A DNA stretch of 14,819 nt from Gammaproteobacteria bacterium (GTDB lineage: Bacteria; Pseudomonadota; Gammaproteobacteria; SZUA-152). Made by a program: the position numbers and the translations under genes. The stretch is from the NCBI GenBank assembly GCA_024762755.1, contig JANTGX010000029.1, positions 1 through 14,819 of the forward strand. The letters are read 5' to 3'. The notes beneath the pieces were generated by a model. That model did no database searches, was not told the DNA's origin, and saw only the letters and a list, made by a program, of their open reading frames with translations. How positions within the stretch are numbered: position 1 is the first letter of the stretch; the number at the start of each line of letters is the position of its first letter. This document shows, piece after piece, positions 7,068-13,885 of the stretch.

Positions 7068-7631
7068 ATGAGCAATGAGAAGGAAGATGCCGTCCAGCAG
7101 ACGTCGGAACAAGCCCCGACAGAGGAGCAAGGAGGGCAGCCGGCCGGTCACGAGGAGCTGACGCTGATGCTCGAAGATGCGCGCGCCAAGGCCGATGAGC
7201 ATTGGGAGCAGTTGCTGCGCGCCAATGCGGAGCTGGACAATCTGCGTCGCCGCGCCAAGCAGGACGTGGAGAGCGCGCATAAATATGCCTTGGAGAAATT
7301 TGCCCTGGAGTTGTTGCCGGTAAAGGACAGCCTCGAGATGGGGCTGGCCGCCGCCAGTGACGAGGCCACGGCCGAAGAGGCAGTGAAGCAGCTGCGTGAG
7401 GGGACCGAGCTGACCCTGAAGATGCTGACCAACGCCATGGAGAAGTTTGGCATCAAGGAGATCGATCCGCAGGGTCAGCCCTTCGATCCCGAGCTGCATC
7501 AGGCCATGAGTATGCAGGAGACGGACGAGTATCCCCCGAATACCGTCATGGCGGTGATGCAGAAGGGCTATCTACTGAACGACCGCCTGATCCGCCCCGC
7601 GATGGTGGTGGTATCGAAGGCAAAAAGTTGA
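7068..7631 (+). CDS. grpE: Nucleotide exchange factor GrpE
   Basis: GrpE is the cytoplasmic nucleotide exchange factor that releases ADP from DnaK and so drives substrate release. The 187-residue protein has a polar, Glu/Gln-rich N-terminus, a long helical region (about 27-90) with the family motif LRANAELDNLRRRAKQDVE, and FALELLPVKDSLEMGL (78-93). The C-terminal beta-wing domain that contacts DnaK includes HQAMSMQETDEYPPNTVM (144-161) and QKGYLLNDRLIRPAMV (165-180). ATG at 7068 follows GGAG (7053-7056) at 11 bases. It sits 73 bases after hrcA and 96 bases before dnaK, in the usual order. Confidence 0.96.
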   Translation: MSNEKEDAVQQTSEQAPTEEQGGQPAGHEELTLMLEDARAKADEHWEQLLRANAELDNLRRRAKQDVESAHKYALEKFALELLPVKDSLEMGLAAASDEATAEEAVKQLREGTELTLKMLTNAMEKFGIKEIDPQGQPFDPELHQAMSMQETDEYPPNTVMAVMQKGYLLNDRLIRPAMVVVSKAKS

Positions 7632-7637
7632 TCAGGC

Positions 7638-7704
7638 CTTGAAAAGTAGGGGATCACCCTTACATCCCCATGCAACAGACAGATTTCATAGCATTTTGTA
7701 CAAA
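7638..7704 (+). promoter_or_regulatory. Structured dnaK upstream region with sigma32-like half sites and inverted repeats
   Basis: The 96-base grpE-dnaK gap contains CTTGAAA (7638-7644) and CCCCAT (7666-7671), each an exact match to the core of a sigma32 -35 or -10 element, but 21 bases apart instead of the usual 13-17. Between and overlapping them, GGGGAT (7649-7654) and ATCCCC (7664-7669) form a perfect 6-base inverted repeat with a 9-base spacer. Further down, TTTGTACAAA (7695-7704) is a perfect 10-base palindrome. The region could hold a dnaK-specific promoter or an mRNA stem, but the spacing is wrong for a standard sigma32 promoter. Confidence 0.35.
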
Positions 7705-7727
7705 CATCACATTTGGAGAACAAGACC

Positions 7728-9665
7728 ATGGGAAAAACAATCGGCATCGACCTGGGTACCACCAATTCCTGCGTAGCAGTGATGGAAGGCGGTAAGGCCC
7801 GGGTCATCGAAAATGCAGAAGGCGATCGCACGACGCCTTCCGTGGTGGCCTTTACCGACGACGGCGAGGTCATCGTCGGCGCGCCGGCCAAACGCCAGGC
7901 CGTGACCAACCCGGCCAATACCCTCTTTGCCATCAAGCGTCTGATCGGCCGAAAATTCACCGATGACGAGGTGCAGAAGGACATCGACTTGGTGCCCTAC
8001 AAGATCGTAGCGGCCGACAACGGCGATGCCTGGGTGGAAGTCAACGGCAAGAAGATGGCGCCTCAGGAAGTCTCTGCGCGCATCCTGCAGAAGATGAAGA
8101 AGACCGCCGAGGACTATCTCGGTGAGGAAGTGAGCGAGGCGGTCATCACCGTACCGGCCTACTTCAACGATTCTCAGCGCCAGGCCACCAAGGACGCGGG
8201 CAAGATCGCCGGCCTCGAGGTCAAGCGCATCATCAATGAGCCCACTGCCGCGGCCCTGGCCTTCGGCATGGACAAAAAGGAAGGTGATCGCAAGATCGCC
8301 GTCTACGACCTGGGTGGCGGTACCTTCGATATCTCCATCATCGAGATCGCCGATATCGATGGCGAGCACCAAGTGGAGGTGCTGTCCACCAACGGCGACA
8401 CCTTCCTTGGTGGCGAAGACTTCGATCAGCGACTCATCGACTACCTGGTGGACGAATTCAAGAAGGATCAGGGCATCGACCTGCGCAACGATCCGTTGGC
8501 CCTGCAGCGTCTCAAGGAGGCCGCCGAGAAGGCCAAGATCGAGCTCTCTTCGACCCAGCAGACAGACCTCAATCTGCCTTACATCACGGCCGATGCCAGC
8601 GGTCCCAAGCATTTGAACATCAAGCTGACCCGCTCCAAGTTGGAGTCGTTGGTGGAAGACCTCATCGAGCGTTCCATGGAGCCTTGCAAGCTGGCCCTGA
8701 AGGATGCCGGACTGTCGGCCTCTGAAGTGGATGACGTCATCCTGGTCGGTGGTCAGACCCGTATGCCCAAAGTGCAGGAAAAGGTCGAGGCATTCTTCGG
8801 CAAGGAGCCGCGCAAAGACGTCAATCCGGATGAGGCCGTGGCCGTCGGTGCAGCGATCCAGGCCGGCGTCCTCTCCGGTGATGTCAAAGACGTGCTCTTG
8901 CTCGACGTCACGCCGCTGTCCCTCGGTATCGAGACCATGGGTGGGGTGATGACCAAGCTCATCGAGAAGAACACCACCATCCCGACCAAGGCGCAGCAGG
9001 TGTTCTCCACGGCGGAAGACAATCAGACGGCGGTCACCGTGCACGTCCTGCAGGGTGAGCGCGAGATCGCGGCGGCCAACAAGTCCCTCGGCCGCTTCGA
9101 TCTCAGCGATATCCCGCCGGCACCACGCGGTGTTCCGCAGATCGAAGTGACCTTCGATATCGACGCCAACGGCATCCTCAATGTCTCGGCCAAAGACAAG
9201 GCTTCGGGCAAGGAGCAATCCATCGTCATCAAGGCCTCCAGTGGCCTGTCCGAGGAAGAGATCGAGAAGATGGTCAAGGACGCCGAGGCCCACGCGGCGG
9301 AGGATGCCAAGTTCCACGAGCTGGTGGAGGCCCGTAACCAAGCCGAGAACCTGATCCATGCGACGCGCAAGTCCATGGAAGAGCTGGGTGACAAGCTCGA
9401 GGCCGGTGAGAAGGAGAGCATCGAGTCCGCCATCAGTGCCCTCGAGGAGGCCATCAAGGGTGATGACAAGGCGGCTATCGAGGCCAAGACCCAGGCGCTC
9501 GTCGAGGCCTCCAGCAAGATGGCCGAGCGCGTCTATGCCCAGCAGGGTGCAGAAGGCGCCCAGGCGGCCGGCGGTACCGCCGAAGGTGGTGGCCAGTCTG
9601 CCGCGGGTGGAGACGACGTCGTCGACGCCGAGTTCGAAGAAGTGAAGGACGACGACAAAAAGTAA
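7728..9665 (+). CDS. dnaK: Hsp70 chaperone DnaK
   Basis: DnaK is the ATP-dependent Hsp70 that binds exposed hydrophobic segments of client proteins in the cytoplasm. The 645-residue product starts MGKTIGIDLGTTNSCVAVMEGG-like, with ATPase motifs DLGGGTFDISIIE and a final GGQTRMP region typical of the nucleotide domain. The linker DVLLLDV is at about 388-394, followed by the substrate-binding domain and a helical lid. The tail ends EEVKDDDKK, the acidic C-terminal signature. The frame continues upstream to a TTG at 7713, but I choose ATG 7728 because family members begin here and GGAG (7715-7718) lies 9 bases ahead. The 96-base upstream gap is rich in inverted repeats, and a strong hairpin lies downstream before dnaJ. 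Confidence 0.98.
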   Translation: MGKTIGIDLGTTNSCVAVMEGGKARVIENAEGDRTTPSVVAFTDDGEVIVGAPAKRQAVTNPANTLFAIKRLIGRKFTDDEVQKDIDLVPYKIVAADNGDAWVEVNGKKMAPQEVSARILQKMKKTAEDYLGEEVSEAVITVPAYFNDSQRQATKDAGKIAGLEVKRIINEPTAAALAFGMDKKEGDRKIAVYDLGGGTFDISIIEIADIDGEHQVEVLSTNGDTFLGGEDFDQRLIDYLVDEFKKDQGIDLRNDPLALQRLKEAAEKAKIELSSTQQTDLNLPYITADASGPKHLNIKLTRSKLESLVEDLIERSMEPCKLALKDAGLSASEVDDVILVGGQTRMPKVQEKVEAFFGKEPRKDVNPDEAVAVGAAIQAGVLSGDVKDVLLLDVTPLSLGIETMGGVMTKLIEKNTTIPTKAQQVFSTAEDNQTAVTVHVLQGEREIAAANKSLGRFDLSDIPPAPRGVPQIEVTFDIDANGILNVSAKDKASGKEQSIVIKASSGLSEEEIEKMVKDAEAHAAEDAKFHELVEARNQAENLIHATRKSMEELGDKLEAGEKESIESAISALEEAIKGDDKAAIEAKTQALVEASSKMAERVYAQQGAEGAQAAGGTAEGGGQSAAGGDDVVDAEFEEVKDDDKK

Positions 9666-9671
9666 TCGGCA

Positions 9672-9690
9672 AACGGCTATTCCGGCCGTT
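9672..9690 (+). terminator. Short hairpin just after dnaK
   Basis: AACGGC (9672-9677) and GCCGTT (9685-9690) form a 6-pair stem with a 7-base loop, six bases after the dnaK stop. The bases that follow (AATAGAT) are not a T tract. It is more likely a 3'-end stabilising stem than an efficient terminator. Confidence 0.35.
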
Positions 9691-9709
9691 AATAGATCGA
9701 TGAAAGACA

Positions 9710-9753
9710 CGACGCGGCAGGCGGGTAAACCCGGCTGTCGCGTCGATTCGTTT
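9710..9753 (+). terminator. Strong hairpin between dnaK and dnaJ (possible partial terminator)
   Basis: Bases 9710-9720 pair with 9735-9745 over 11 positions, including one G-U pair. After a G-G mismatch the stem continues with CGGG/CCCG (9722-9725 with 9730-9733), closed by a TAAA tetraloop. The tail ATTCGTTT is only moderately T-rich. This is the strongest stem in the heat-shock cluster and could attenuate read-through so that DnaJ is made at a lower level than DnaK, or protect the dnaK mRNA end. Confidence 0.55.
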
Positions 9754-9800
9754 AAGGTGAAAATTCAGGAAACGGCCCTAAGTGGCTGTATTATAACTAT

Positions 9801-10943
9801 ATGTCAAAGTTAGATTTCTACGTAGTTCTGGGTGTCGAACGCAACGCCAGCGAGGCAGAGATCAAAAAGGCCTTCAAGCGACTGGCCATGAAATACCATC
9901 CTGACCGCAACCCCGACGACGCCGAGGCCGAGGTCAAGTTCAGGGAGGCCCGTGAGGCCTACGATGTCCTCTCCGATCCACAGAAGCGGGCAGCCTACGA
10001 CCAGTTTGGTCACGCCGGCGTCGAGGGTGCCATGGGCGGGGGAGGTGGTGGCCCCGGTGGCGCCAGCTTCAGTGACATCTTCGGCGATGTCTTTGGCGAT
10101 ATCTTTGGTGGCGGTGGTGGTCGAGGCGGCGGCCATCGCGCCCAACGCGGCGCCGATCTCCGCTACCACCTCGAGCTCAGCCTGGAGGAGGCCGTGCGTG
10201 GAACCACGGTGAAGATCCGTGTGCCCACCTCGGTGCCTTGTACCGTTTGCAATGGCACCGGGGCCAAGAAGGGGACCTCGCCAGTCACCTGTCCCACATG
10301 CGGTGGAGTTGGCCAGGTGCGGATGCAACAGGGCTTCTTCTCCCTGCAGCAGACCTGCCCGGCCTGTCACGGCAGTGGCCAGATCATTAAGGAGCCTTGC
10401 CCCGCCTGTCACGGCCAGGGCCGGGTGGAAGAGGAGAAGACCCTCTCCGTGAAGGTGCCGGCGGGGGTGGACAACGGTGACCGCATTCGTCTCAGTGGCG
10501 AAGGCGAGGCCGGAGAGCGCGGCGCGCCGCCTGGGGATCTGTATGTGCAGATCAGTGTCAAGGAGCATCCCATCTTCACTCGCGACGAGAACAATCTCTA
10601 TTGCGAGGTGCCCATCAGCTTTGTCACGGCGGCGTTGGGCGGTGAACTGGATGTACCGACCCTCGATGGCCGAGTGAAACTGAAGATCCCAGCCGAGACG
10701 CAGAGCGGCAAGTTGTTCAAGCTCCGCGGCAAGGGGGTAAAATCGGTGCGCGGTGGGCCGGTGGGCGACCTGATCTGTCGTGTAATTATCGAGACGCCGG
10801 TGAATCTGAACAGCAAGCAGAAGGAATTGCTGCGCGAATTCGAGGCCAGTACCTCGGCGGGCAATACCCATCGGCCAAAGGAGCATTCCTGGTTGGATGG
10901 CGTTAAAAAGTTCATCGACGACATCAAGTCAAAGAGTCACTGA
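9801..10943 (+). CDS. dnaJ: Hsp40 co-chaperone DnaJ
   Basis: DnaJ delivers unfolded clients to DnaK and stimulates its ATPase. The 380-residue protein is a full type I Hsp40: J domain (residues 1-70) with the essential HPD at 33-35, a Gly/Phe-rich stretch (about 77-112, with repeated DIFGD-like motifs), and four zinc-binding CxxCxGxG repeats whose cysteines are at 147/150, 164/167, 186/189 and 200/203. The C-terminal client-binding domains contain GDLYVQISVKEH and FVTAALGGELDVPTLDG. The ATG at 9801 is fixed by the family start (MSKLDFYVVLGV). Oddly, no Shine-Dalgarno sequence is visible in the AT-rich 20 bases ahead; the nearest AGGA is about 30 bases away. A TATAAC at 9792-9797 lies immediately before the start. 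Confidence 0.97.
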   Translation: MSKLDFYVVLGVERNASEAEIKKAFKRLAMKYHPDRNPDDAEAEVKFREAREAYDVLSDPQKRAAYDQFGHAGVEGAMGGGGGGPGGASFSDIFGDVFGDIFGGGGGRGGGHRAQRGADLRYHLELSLEEAVRGTTVKIRVPTSVPCTVCNGTGAKKGTSPVTCPTCGGVGQVRMQQGFFSLQQTCPACHGSGQIIKEPCPACHGQGRVEEEKTLSVKVPAGVDNGDRIRLSGEGEAGERGAPPGDLYVQISVKEHPIFTRDENNLYCEVPISFVTAALGGELDVPTLDGRVKLKIPAETQSGKLFKLRGKGVKSVRGGPVGDLICRVIIETPVNLNSKQKELLREFEASTSAGNTHRPKEHSWLDGVKKFIDDIKSKSH

Positions 10944-10989
10944 TCGATGCTGGGTGAGCGGAGACAATTTATCTTTGACTCCCAAAGAT
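10927..10989 (+). repeat. Competing inverted repeats around the end of dnaJ
   Basis: ATCTTTG (10971-10977) and CAAAGAT (10983-10989) form a perfect 7-pair hairpin with a 5-base loop in the dnaJ-dsrE gap. The overlapping TCTTTGACT (10972-10980) is also a perfect 9-base complement of AGTCAAAGA (10927-10935) in the last dnaJ codons. The two pairings are mutually exclusive. No T tract follows either, so termination is not clearly indicated. Confidence 0.35.
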
Positions 10990-11024
10990 CGTGACGTGGC
11001 ATTCGACAATTAGAGGACACAGCA

Positions 11025-11528
11025 ATGTGGCATATCGGTGGTGTGATGATCGGCTTTGATCGACGCTCCCGCCTGCGCTGGGGCATGGGTGTGCTGTGTC
11101 TGGCACTGCTGCTCTTTTCTCTGCCGTCAACGGCGGAGGAGGGCGAGTTGCGCTTCCCTGGTGATCCGCCCGATCACAAGCTGGTCTATCAGTTCAACAA
11201 GGCAGACGAGGCCTATCAAAAGGCGATCCTCTTCTCCGTTGGCGCCATGCTGCGAAAATACGGGGACAATATCCATATCGTGGTGGTGGCCATTGGTCCG
11301 GGCCTGCATATCCTGGCAAAGCAACCCAAGCGACCCGTACCCCAGGAGATCCGCGAGCGGGTTTCCAGCCTGAGCCAGTATGGTGTGGAGTTTCATGCCT
11401 GCGGCAATACCATGAAGTCGCTGCACTGGACGGACAAGGACATGCTGCCCTGGGCCAAGGTGGTGGAGGTCGGTGCGGACGATCTCATGACGCTACAGGA
11501 AGACGGTTACGCCTACATCAGTTGGTAG
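11025..11528 (+). CDS. Exported DsrE/DsrF-like family protein
   Basis: This 167-residue protein has a signal peptide: basic residues (RRSRLR, 13-18), a hydrophobic core (about 19-33) and a likely cleavage after PSTA at residue 37. The mature part looks like a DsrE-fold protein of the COG1416 type: HKLVYQFNKADEAYQKAILFSVGAMLRKYG, then IHIVVVAIGPGLHILAK, and VEFHACGNTMKSL, where Cys126 is the only cysteine after the signal. DsrE-fold proteins such as TusD and DsrE handle sulfur on a conserved cysteine, but the biochemical role of this exported subgroup is not established. ATG 11025 follows GAGGA at 7 bases; an alternative in-frame ATG at 11046 would shorten the signal. It lies 81 bases after dnaJ and ahead of a terminator, so it may be the last gene of the heat-shock transcript or an independent gene. 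Confidence 0.85.
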   Translation: MWHIGGVMIGFDRRSRLRWGMGVLCLALLLFSLPSTAEEGELRFPGDPPDHKLVYQFNKADEAYQKAILFSVGAMLRKYGDNIHIVVVAIGPGLHILAKQPKRPVPQEIRERVSSLSQYGVEFHACGNTMKSLHWTDKDMLPWAKVVEVGADDLMTLQEDGYAYISW

Positions 11529-11548
11529 GCTGCGTTGCTTCGAGAGAG

Positions 11549-11600
11549 GTGTGCGCCTCGTCGCCCGAGGCGTGACACTGGGCGCTGGCCGTTGACCAGC
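11549..11600 (+). repeat. Stem-loops downstream of the dsrE-like gene
   Basis: CGCCTCG (11554-11560) and CGAGGCG (11566-11572) form a perfect 7-pair stem with a 5-base loop, extended by GTGT (11549-11552) with ACAC (11575-11578) across a small bulge. A second, weaker stem pairs GCTGG (11584-11588) with CCAGC (11596-11600). Neither is followed by T residues. They may protect the 3' end of the upstream mRNA. Confidence 0.4.
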
Positions 11601-11656
11601 ATCGAGAGACAGCCCATCTACTAGACCGGTTGTCGTGGGTGATAGACTCATCCGGC

Positions 11657-11687
11657 AGGCCGCCTCATTCGCAGGCGGCCTTTCTTT
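11657..11687 (+). terminator. Rho-independent terminator upstream of dapB
   Basis: AGGCCGCCT (11657-11665) and AGGCGGCCT (11673-11681) form a perfect 9-pair GC-rich stem with a 7-base loop, followed at once by TTCTTT. This is the clearest intrinsic terminator in the window. It should end transcription from the heat-shock/dsrE side, so dapB would need a promoter downstream of it unless read-through occurs. A TTGACA lies at 11716-11721, but a -10 at normal spacing would fall in the dapB start and is not recognisable. Confidence 0.85.
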
Positions 11688-11740
11688 GTGTGGCGATCGG
11701 TCTCGGCCGCTGCGCTTGACAGACATGAGGAGAGGCATCA

Positions 11741-12550
11741 ATGGGAGACACCATCAGACTCGCCATAGCCGGTGCGGCTGGGCGCATGGGCAAGGCCCTC
11801 ATCCAGGCGGCGCAGGAGACCGAGGGCGTCGCGGTGGCGGCGGCCATCGAACATCCCGCCAGTACACTGCTGGGTGCGGATGCCGGCGAACTGGCGGGTG
11901 TCGGCGGCCTGGGTGTTGCCCTTTCGGGAGGCGTGGACGAGGCCCCCGCCTTTGATGTGCTCATCGATTTCACCCTGCCAGAAGTGACCATGGAGAACCT
12001 CGCCGCCTGCCGCACACGCGGTGCGGCCATGGTCATCGGCACCACCGGCCTGACGGAAGAGCAGAAGGCCGCCCTGGAGGCGGCAGCGGCCGAGATTCCT
12101 ATCGTCTTCGCGCCGAACATGAGTGTCGGCGTCAATCTCTGTCTGAAACTTCTGCAGATGGCCGCACAGGTGCTGGGCAACGAGGTGGATATCGAGATCA
12201 TCGAGGCCCATCATCGGCACAAGGTGGATGCCCCCTCCGGTACTGCCCTGCGCATGGGTGAGGTGGTGGCGGAGACCCTGGGACGTGATCTCAAGACCTG
12301 TGCCGTGTACGGGCGCCAGGGCCGAACCGGCGAGCGAGACCGTCAGACCATCGGCTTCGAAACCATCCGAGCCGGCGACATCGTCGGCGAGCACACGGTG
12401 ATGTTTGCCGATATCGGTGAGCGGGTGGAGATCACCCACAAGGCCTCTTCGCGCATGACCTTTGCCAAGGGGGCCGTGCGTGCGGCACAGTGGTTGGCCG
12501 AACGGCCGGCCGGTTTCTATGACATGCAAGACGTGCTGGACCTCAAGTGA
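11741..12550 (+). CDS. dapB: 4-hydroxy-tetrahydrodipicolinate reductase
   Basis: DapB uses NAD(P)H to reduce hydroxy-tetrahydrodipicolinate to tetrahydrodipicolinate in the lysine and meso-diaminopimelate pathway, feeding both protein and peptidoglycan synthesis. The 269-residue protein has the Rossmann motif AGAAGRMG (10-17), VIGTTGLT (98-105), FAPNMSVGVNL (123-133) and the active-site signature IEAHHRHKVDAPSGTA (154-169), including the catalytic histidine and lysine. Length matches the family (about 270). ATG 11741 follows a strong GAGGAGAGG ending 5 bases upstream. It precedes carA by 189 bases; dapB-carA-carB is a conserved gammaproteobacterial order, but the long hairpin between them argues for separate control. 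Confidence 0.97.
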   Translation: MGDTIRLAIAGAAGRMGKALIQAAQETEGVAVAAAIEHPASTLLGADAGELAGVGGLGVALSGGVDEAPAFDVLIDFTLPEVTMENLAACRTRGAAMVIGTTGLTEEQKAALEAAAAEIPIVFAPNMSVGVNLCLKLLQMAAQVLGNEVDIEIIEAHHRHKVDAPSGTALRMGEVVAETLGRDLKTCAVYGRQGRTGERDRQTIGFETIRAGDIVGEHTVMFADIGERVEITHKASSRMTFAKGAVRAAQWLAERPAGFYDMQDVLDLK

Positions 12551-12612
12551 GCCGGTTGTCTACTCGATGGTCGGCAGGCGCCGTTCGGGCGCTGGATCCG
12601 GTGCCCGGCATC

Positions 12613-12642
12613 TAGACGATTCGGGGCTAAATCGAGTAAACT
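12613..12642 (+). promoter_or_regulatory. Candidate carA promoter
   Basis: TAGACG (12613-12618) and TAAACT (12637-12642) match the sigma70 hexamers at four positions each with an 18-base spacer. A transcript would start near 12649, leaving a leader of about 90 bases that contains the long hairpin at 12670-12703. I see no recognisable arginine repressor box. The assignment is tentative. Confidence 0.3.
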
Positions 12643-12669
12643 GGGCCGGTTCAGTACAGCATCGAACGC

Positions 12670-12704
12670 AAGCGGGAGGGACGGTTCATCGTCCCTCCCG
12701 CTTT
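12670..12704 (+). terminator. Long GC-rich hairpin in front of carA (terminator or attenuator)
   Basis: Fourteen bases (12670-12683, beginning AAGCGGGAGG) pair perfectly with 12690-12703 around a 6-base GTTCAT loop. The right arm ends in CTTT and is followed by GCACATC, so the T tract is short. It could terminate dapB transcription. If the candidate promoter at 12613-12642 is real, it would instead sit inside the carA leader and might act as an attenuator or mRNA-stabilising stem. Confidence 0.6.
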
Positions 12705-12739
12705 GCACATCTACAGGCGTCATCCAGGTGGAGGTCAGA

Positions 12740-13885
12740 TTGAGAAAACCGGCATTATTGGCCCTTGCGGATGGCACACTCTTCTGGGGTGAGTCCATCG
12801 GCGTGGACGGTCAGACTTCCGGCGAGGTGGTCTTCAATACGGCCATGACCGGCTATCAGGAGATCCTCACGGATCCCTCCTATTGCCGGCAGATCGTCAC
12901 TCTGACCTACCCTCATATTGGAAATGTCGGTTGCAATCACGAGGACGAAGAGTCCGGCAAAGTCTGGGCCAGCGGCCTGGTGATCCGCGACCTGCCCCTG
13001 CTGGCCAGCAACTGGCGTTGCGAAGCGCCCCTGGAAGACTATCTGCGAGAGCACGATGTGGTTGCCATCGCAGATATCGACACCCGCCGGTTGACCCGTC
13101 TGCTGCGCGAGAAGGGGGCCCAGGCCGGCTGCATCATGGCCGGTGATGCCATCGACACCCAGGCGGCCATCGAGGCCGCGCGAGCCTTTCCCGGACTCAA
13201 GGGCATGGATCTGGCCAAGGAGGTCACCACTCACCTTCCCTATGAGTGGGCACAGGGCAGCTGGACCCTGGAGGCGGGCCTGCCCAAGGCGCCACACCCT
13301 ATCGACGAGAAACTGCCCTGGCACGTGGTGGCCTATGACTACGGCGTCAAACGCAACATCCTGCGTATGTTGGTTGATCGGGGTTGTCACATCACCGTGG
13401 TGCCGGCGCTGACTCCGGCGCACGAGGTATTGGCGCTCAAGCCCGACGGCGTGTTCCTCTCCAACGGCCCGGGTGACCCCGAGCCCTGCGATTACGCCCT
13501 CGAAGCCATCGGAGAGATCCTGCAGACCGAACTGCCGGTGTTCGGCATCTGCCTCGGCCACCAGTTGTTGGCCCTGGCCAGTGGGGCGAAAACGGTGAAG
13601 ATGAAATTCGGCCACCACGGTGCCAACCATCCGGTGCAGGACCTGGCCAGCGGACGGGTGATGATCACCAGCCAGAACCATGGTTTTGCGGTGGATGACC
13701 GCTGTCTGCCCGACAACCTGCGCACCACGCATAAATCCTTGTTCGACGGCTCTTTACAGGGTGTGGAACGCACCGACAAGCCGGCCTTCAGCTTTCAGGG
13801 CCACCCCGAGGCCAGCCCAGGGCCGCATGATGCAGCACCCTTGTTCGACCGTTTCGTCAGCTTGATGGAAAAGGCCAAAATCTAA
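12740..13885 (+). CDS. carA: Carbamoyl-phosphate synthase small (glutaminase) subunit
   Basis: CarA hydrolyses glutamine and channels ammonia to CarB for carbamoyl phosphate synthesis. The protein is 381 residues, almost the same as E. coli CarA (382). The N-terminal domain contains FNTAMTGYQEILTDPSY and VTLTYPHIGNVG. The class I glutaminase domain has the nucleophile Cys271 in FGICLGHQLLALASG and the partners His355 and Glu357 in FQGHPEASPGPHD. I choose the TTG at 12740: it gives MRKPALLALADG, which aligns residue for residue with E. coli MIKSALLVLEDG, and GGAGG (12730-12734) lies 5 bases ahead. A GTG at 12728 in the same frame would add four residues and has a poorer signal. A TTG start may lower expression. 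The stop codon abuts a palindromic repeat before carB. Confidence 0.97.
   Translation: MRKPALLALADGTLFWGESIGVDGQTSGEVVFNTAMTGYQEILTDPSYCRQIVTLTYPHIGNVGCNHEDEESGKVWASGLVIRDLPLLASNWRCEAPLEDYLREHDVVAIADIDTRRLTRLLREKGAQAGCIMAGDAIDTQAAIEAARAFPGLKGMDLAKEVTTHLPYEWAQGSWTLEAGLPKAPHPIDEKLPWHVVAYDYGVKRNILRMLVDRGCHITVVPALTPAHEVLALKPDGVFLSNGPGDPEPCDYALEAIGEILQTELPVFGICLGHQLLALASGAKTVKMKFGHHGANHPVQDLASGRVMITSQNHGFAVDDRCLPDNLRTTHKSLFDGSLQGVERTDKPAFSFQGHPEASPGPHDAAPLFDRFVSLMEKAKI

Noticed and set aside
7713..7727. Upstream TTG start for dnaK adding five residues
   Set aside because: The added residues are not in the family, and the TTG overlaps the GGAG that serves the ATG at 7728.
7707..9710. A 667-codon open frame on the minus strand covering all of dnaK
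   Set aside because: Long antisense frames opposite dnaK are a known by-product of its GC-rich, biased codon use. The translation has low-complexity Leu/Gly/Asp/His composition, no recognisable domain and no ribosome site, while DnaK on the plus strand is certain.
9757..9813. A GTG-initiated 18-codon frame overlapping the dnaJ start, as a possible leader peptide
   Set aside because: It has no convincing ribosome binding site, and short frames of this length are expected by chance.
11716..11721. Perfect TTGACA before dapB as a -35 element
   Set aside because: At 16-18 bases downstream the sequence is the dapB start region with no -10-like hexamer, so it cannot be supported as the dapB promoter.
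11493..11741. Small minus-strand frame in the dsrE-dapB gap
   Set aside because: Its translation is Arg/Pro/Ser-rich without a domain, it runs through the terminator and stem-loops, and no ribosome site is visible.
12728..12739. GTG start for carA adding four residues
   Set aside because: The TTG at 12740 has a better-placed GGAGG and matches the start of E. coli CarA residue by residue.
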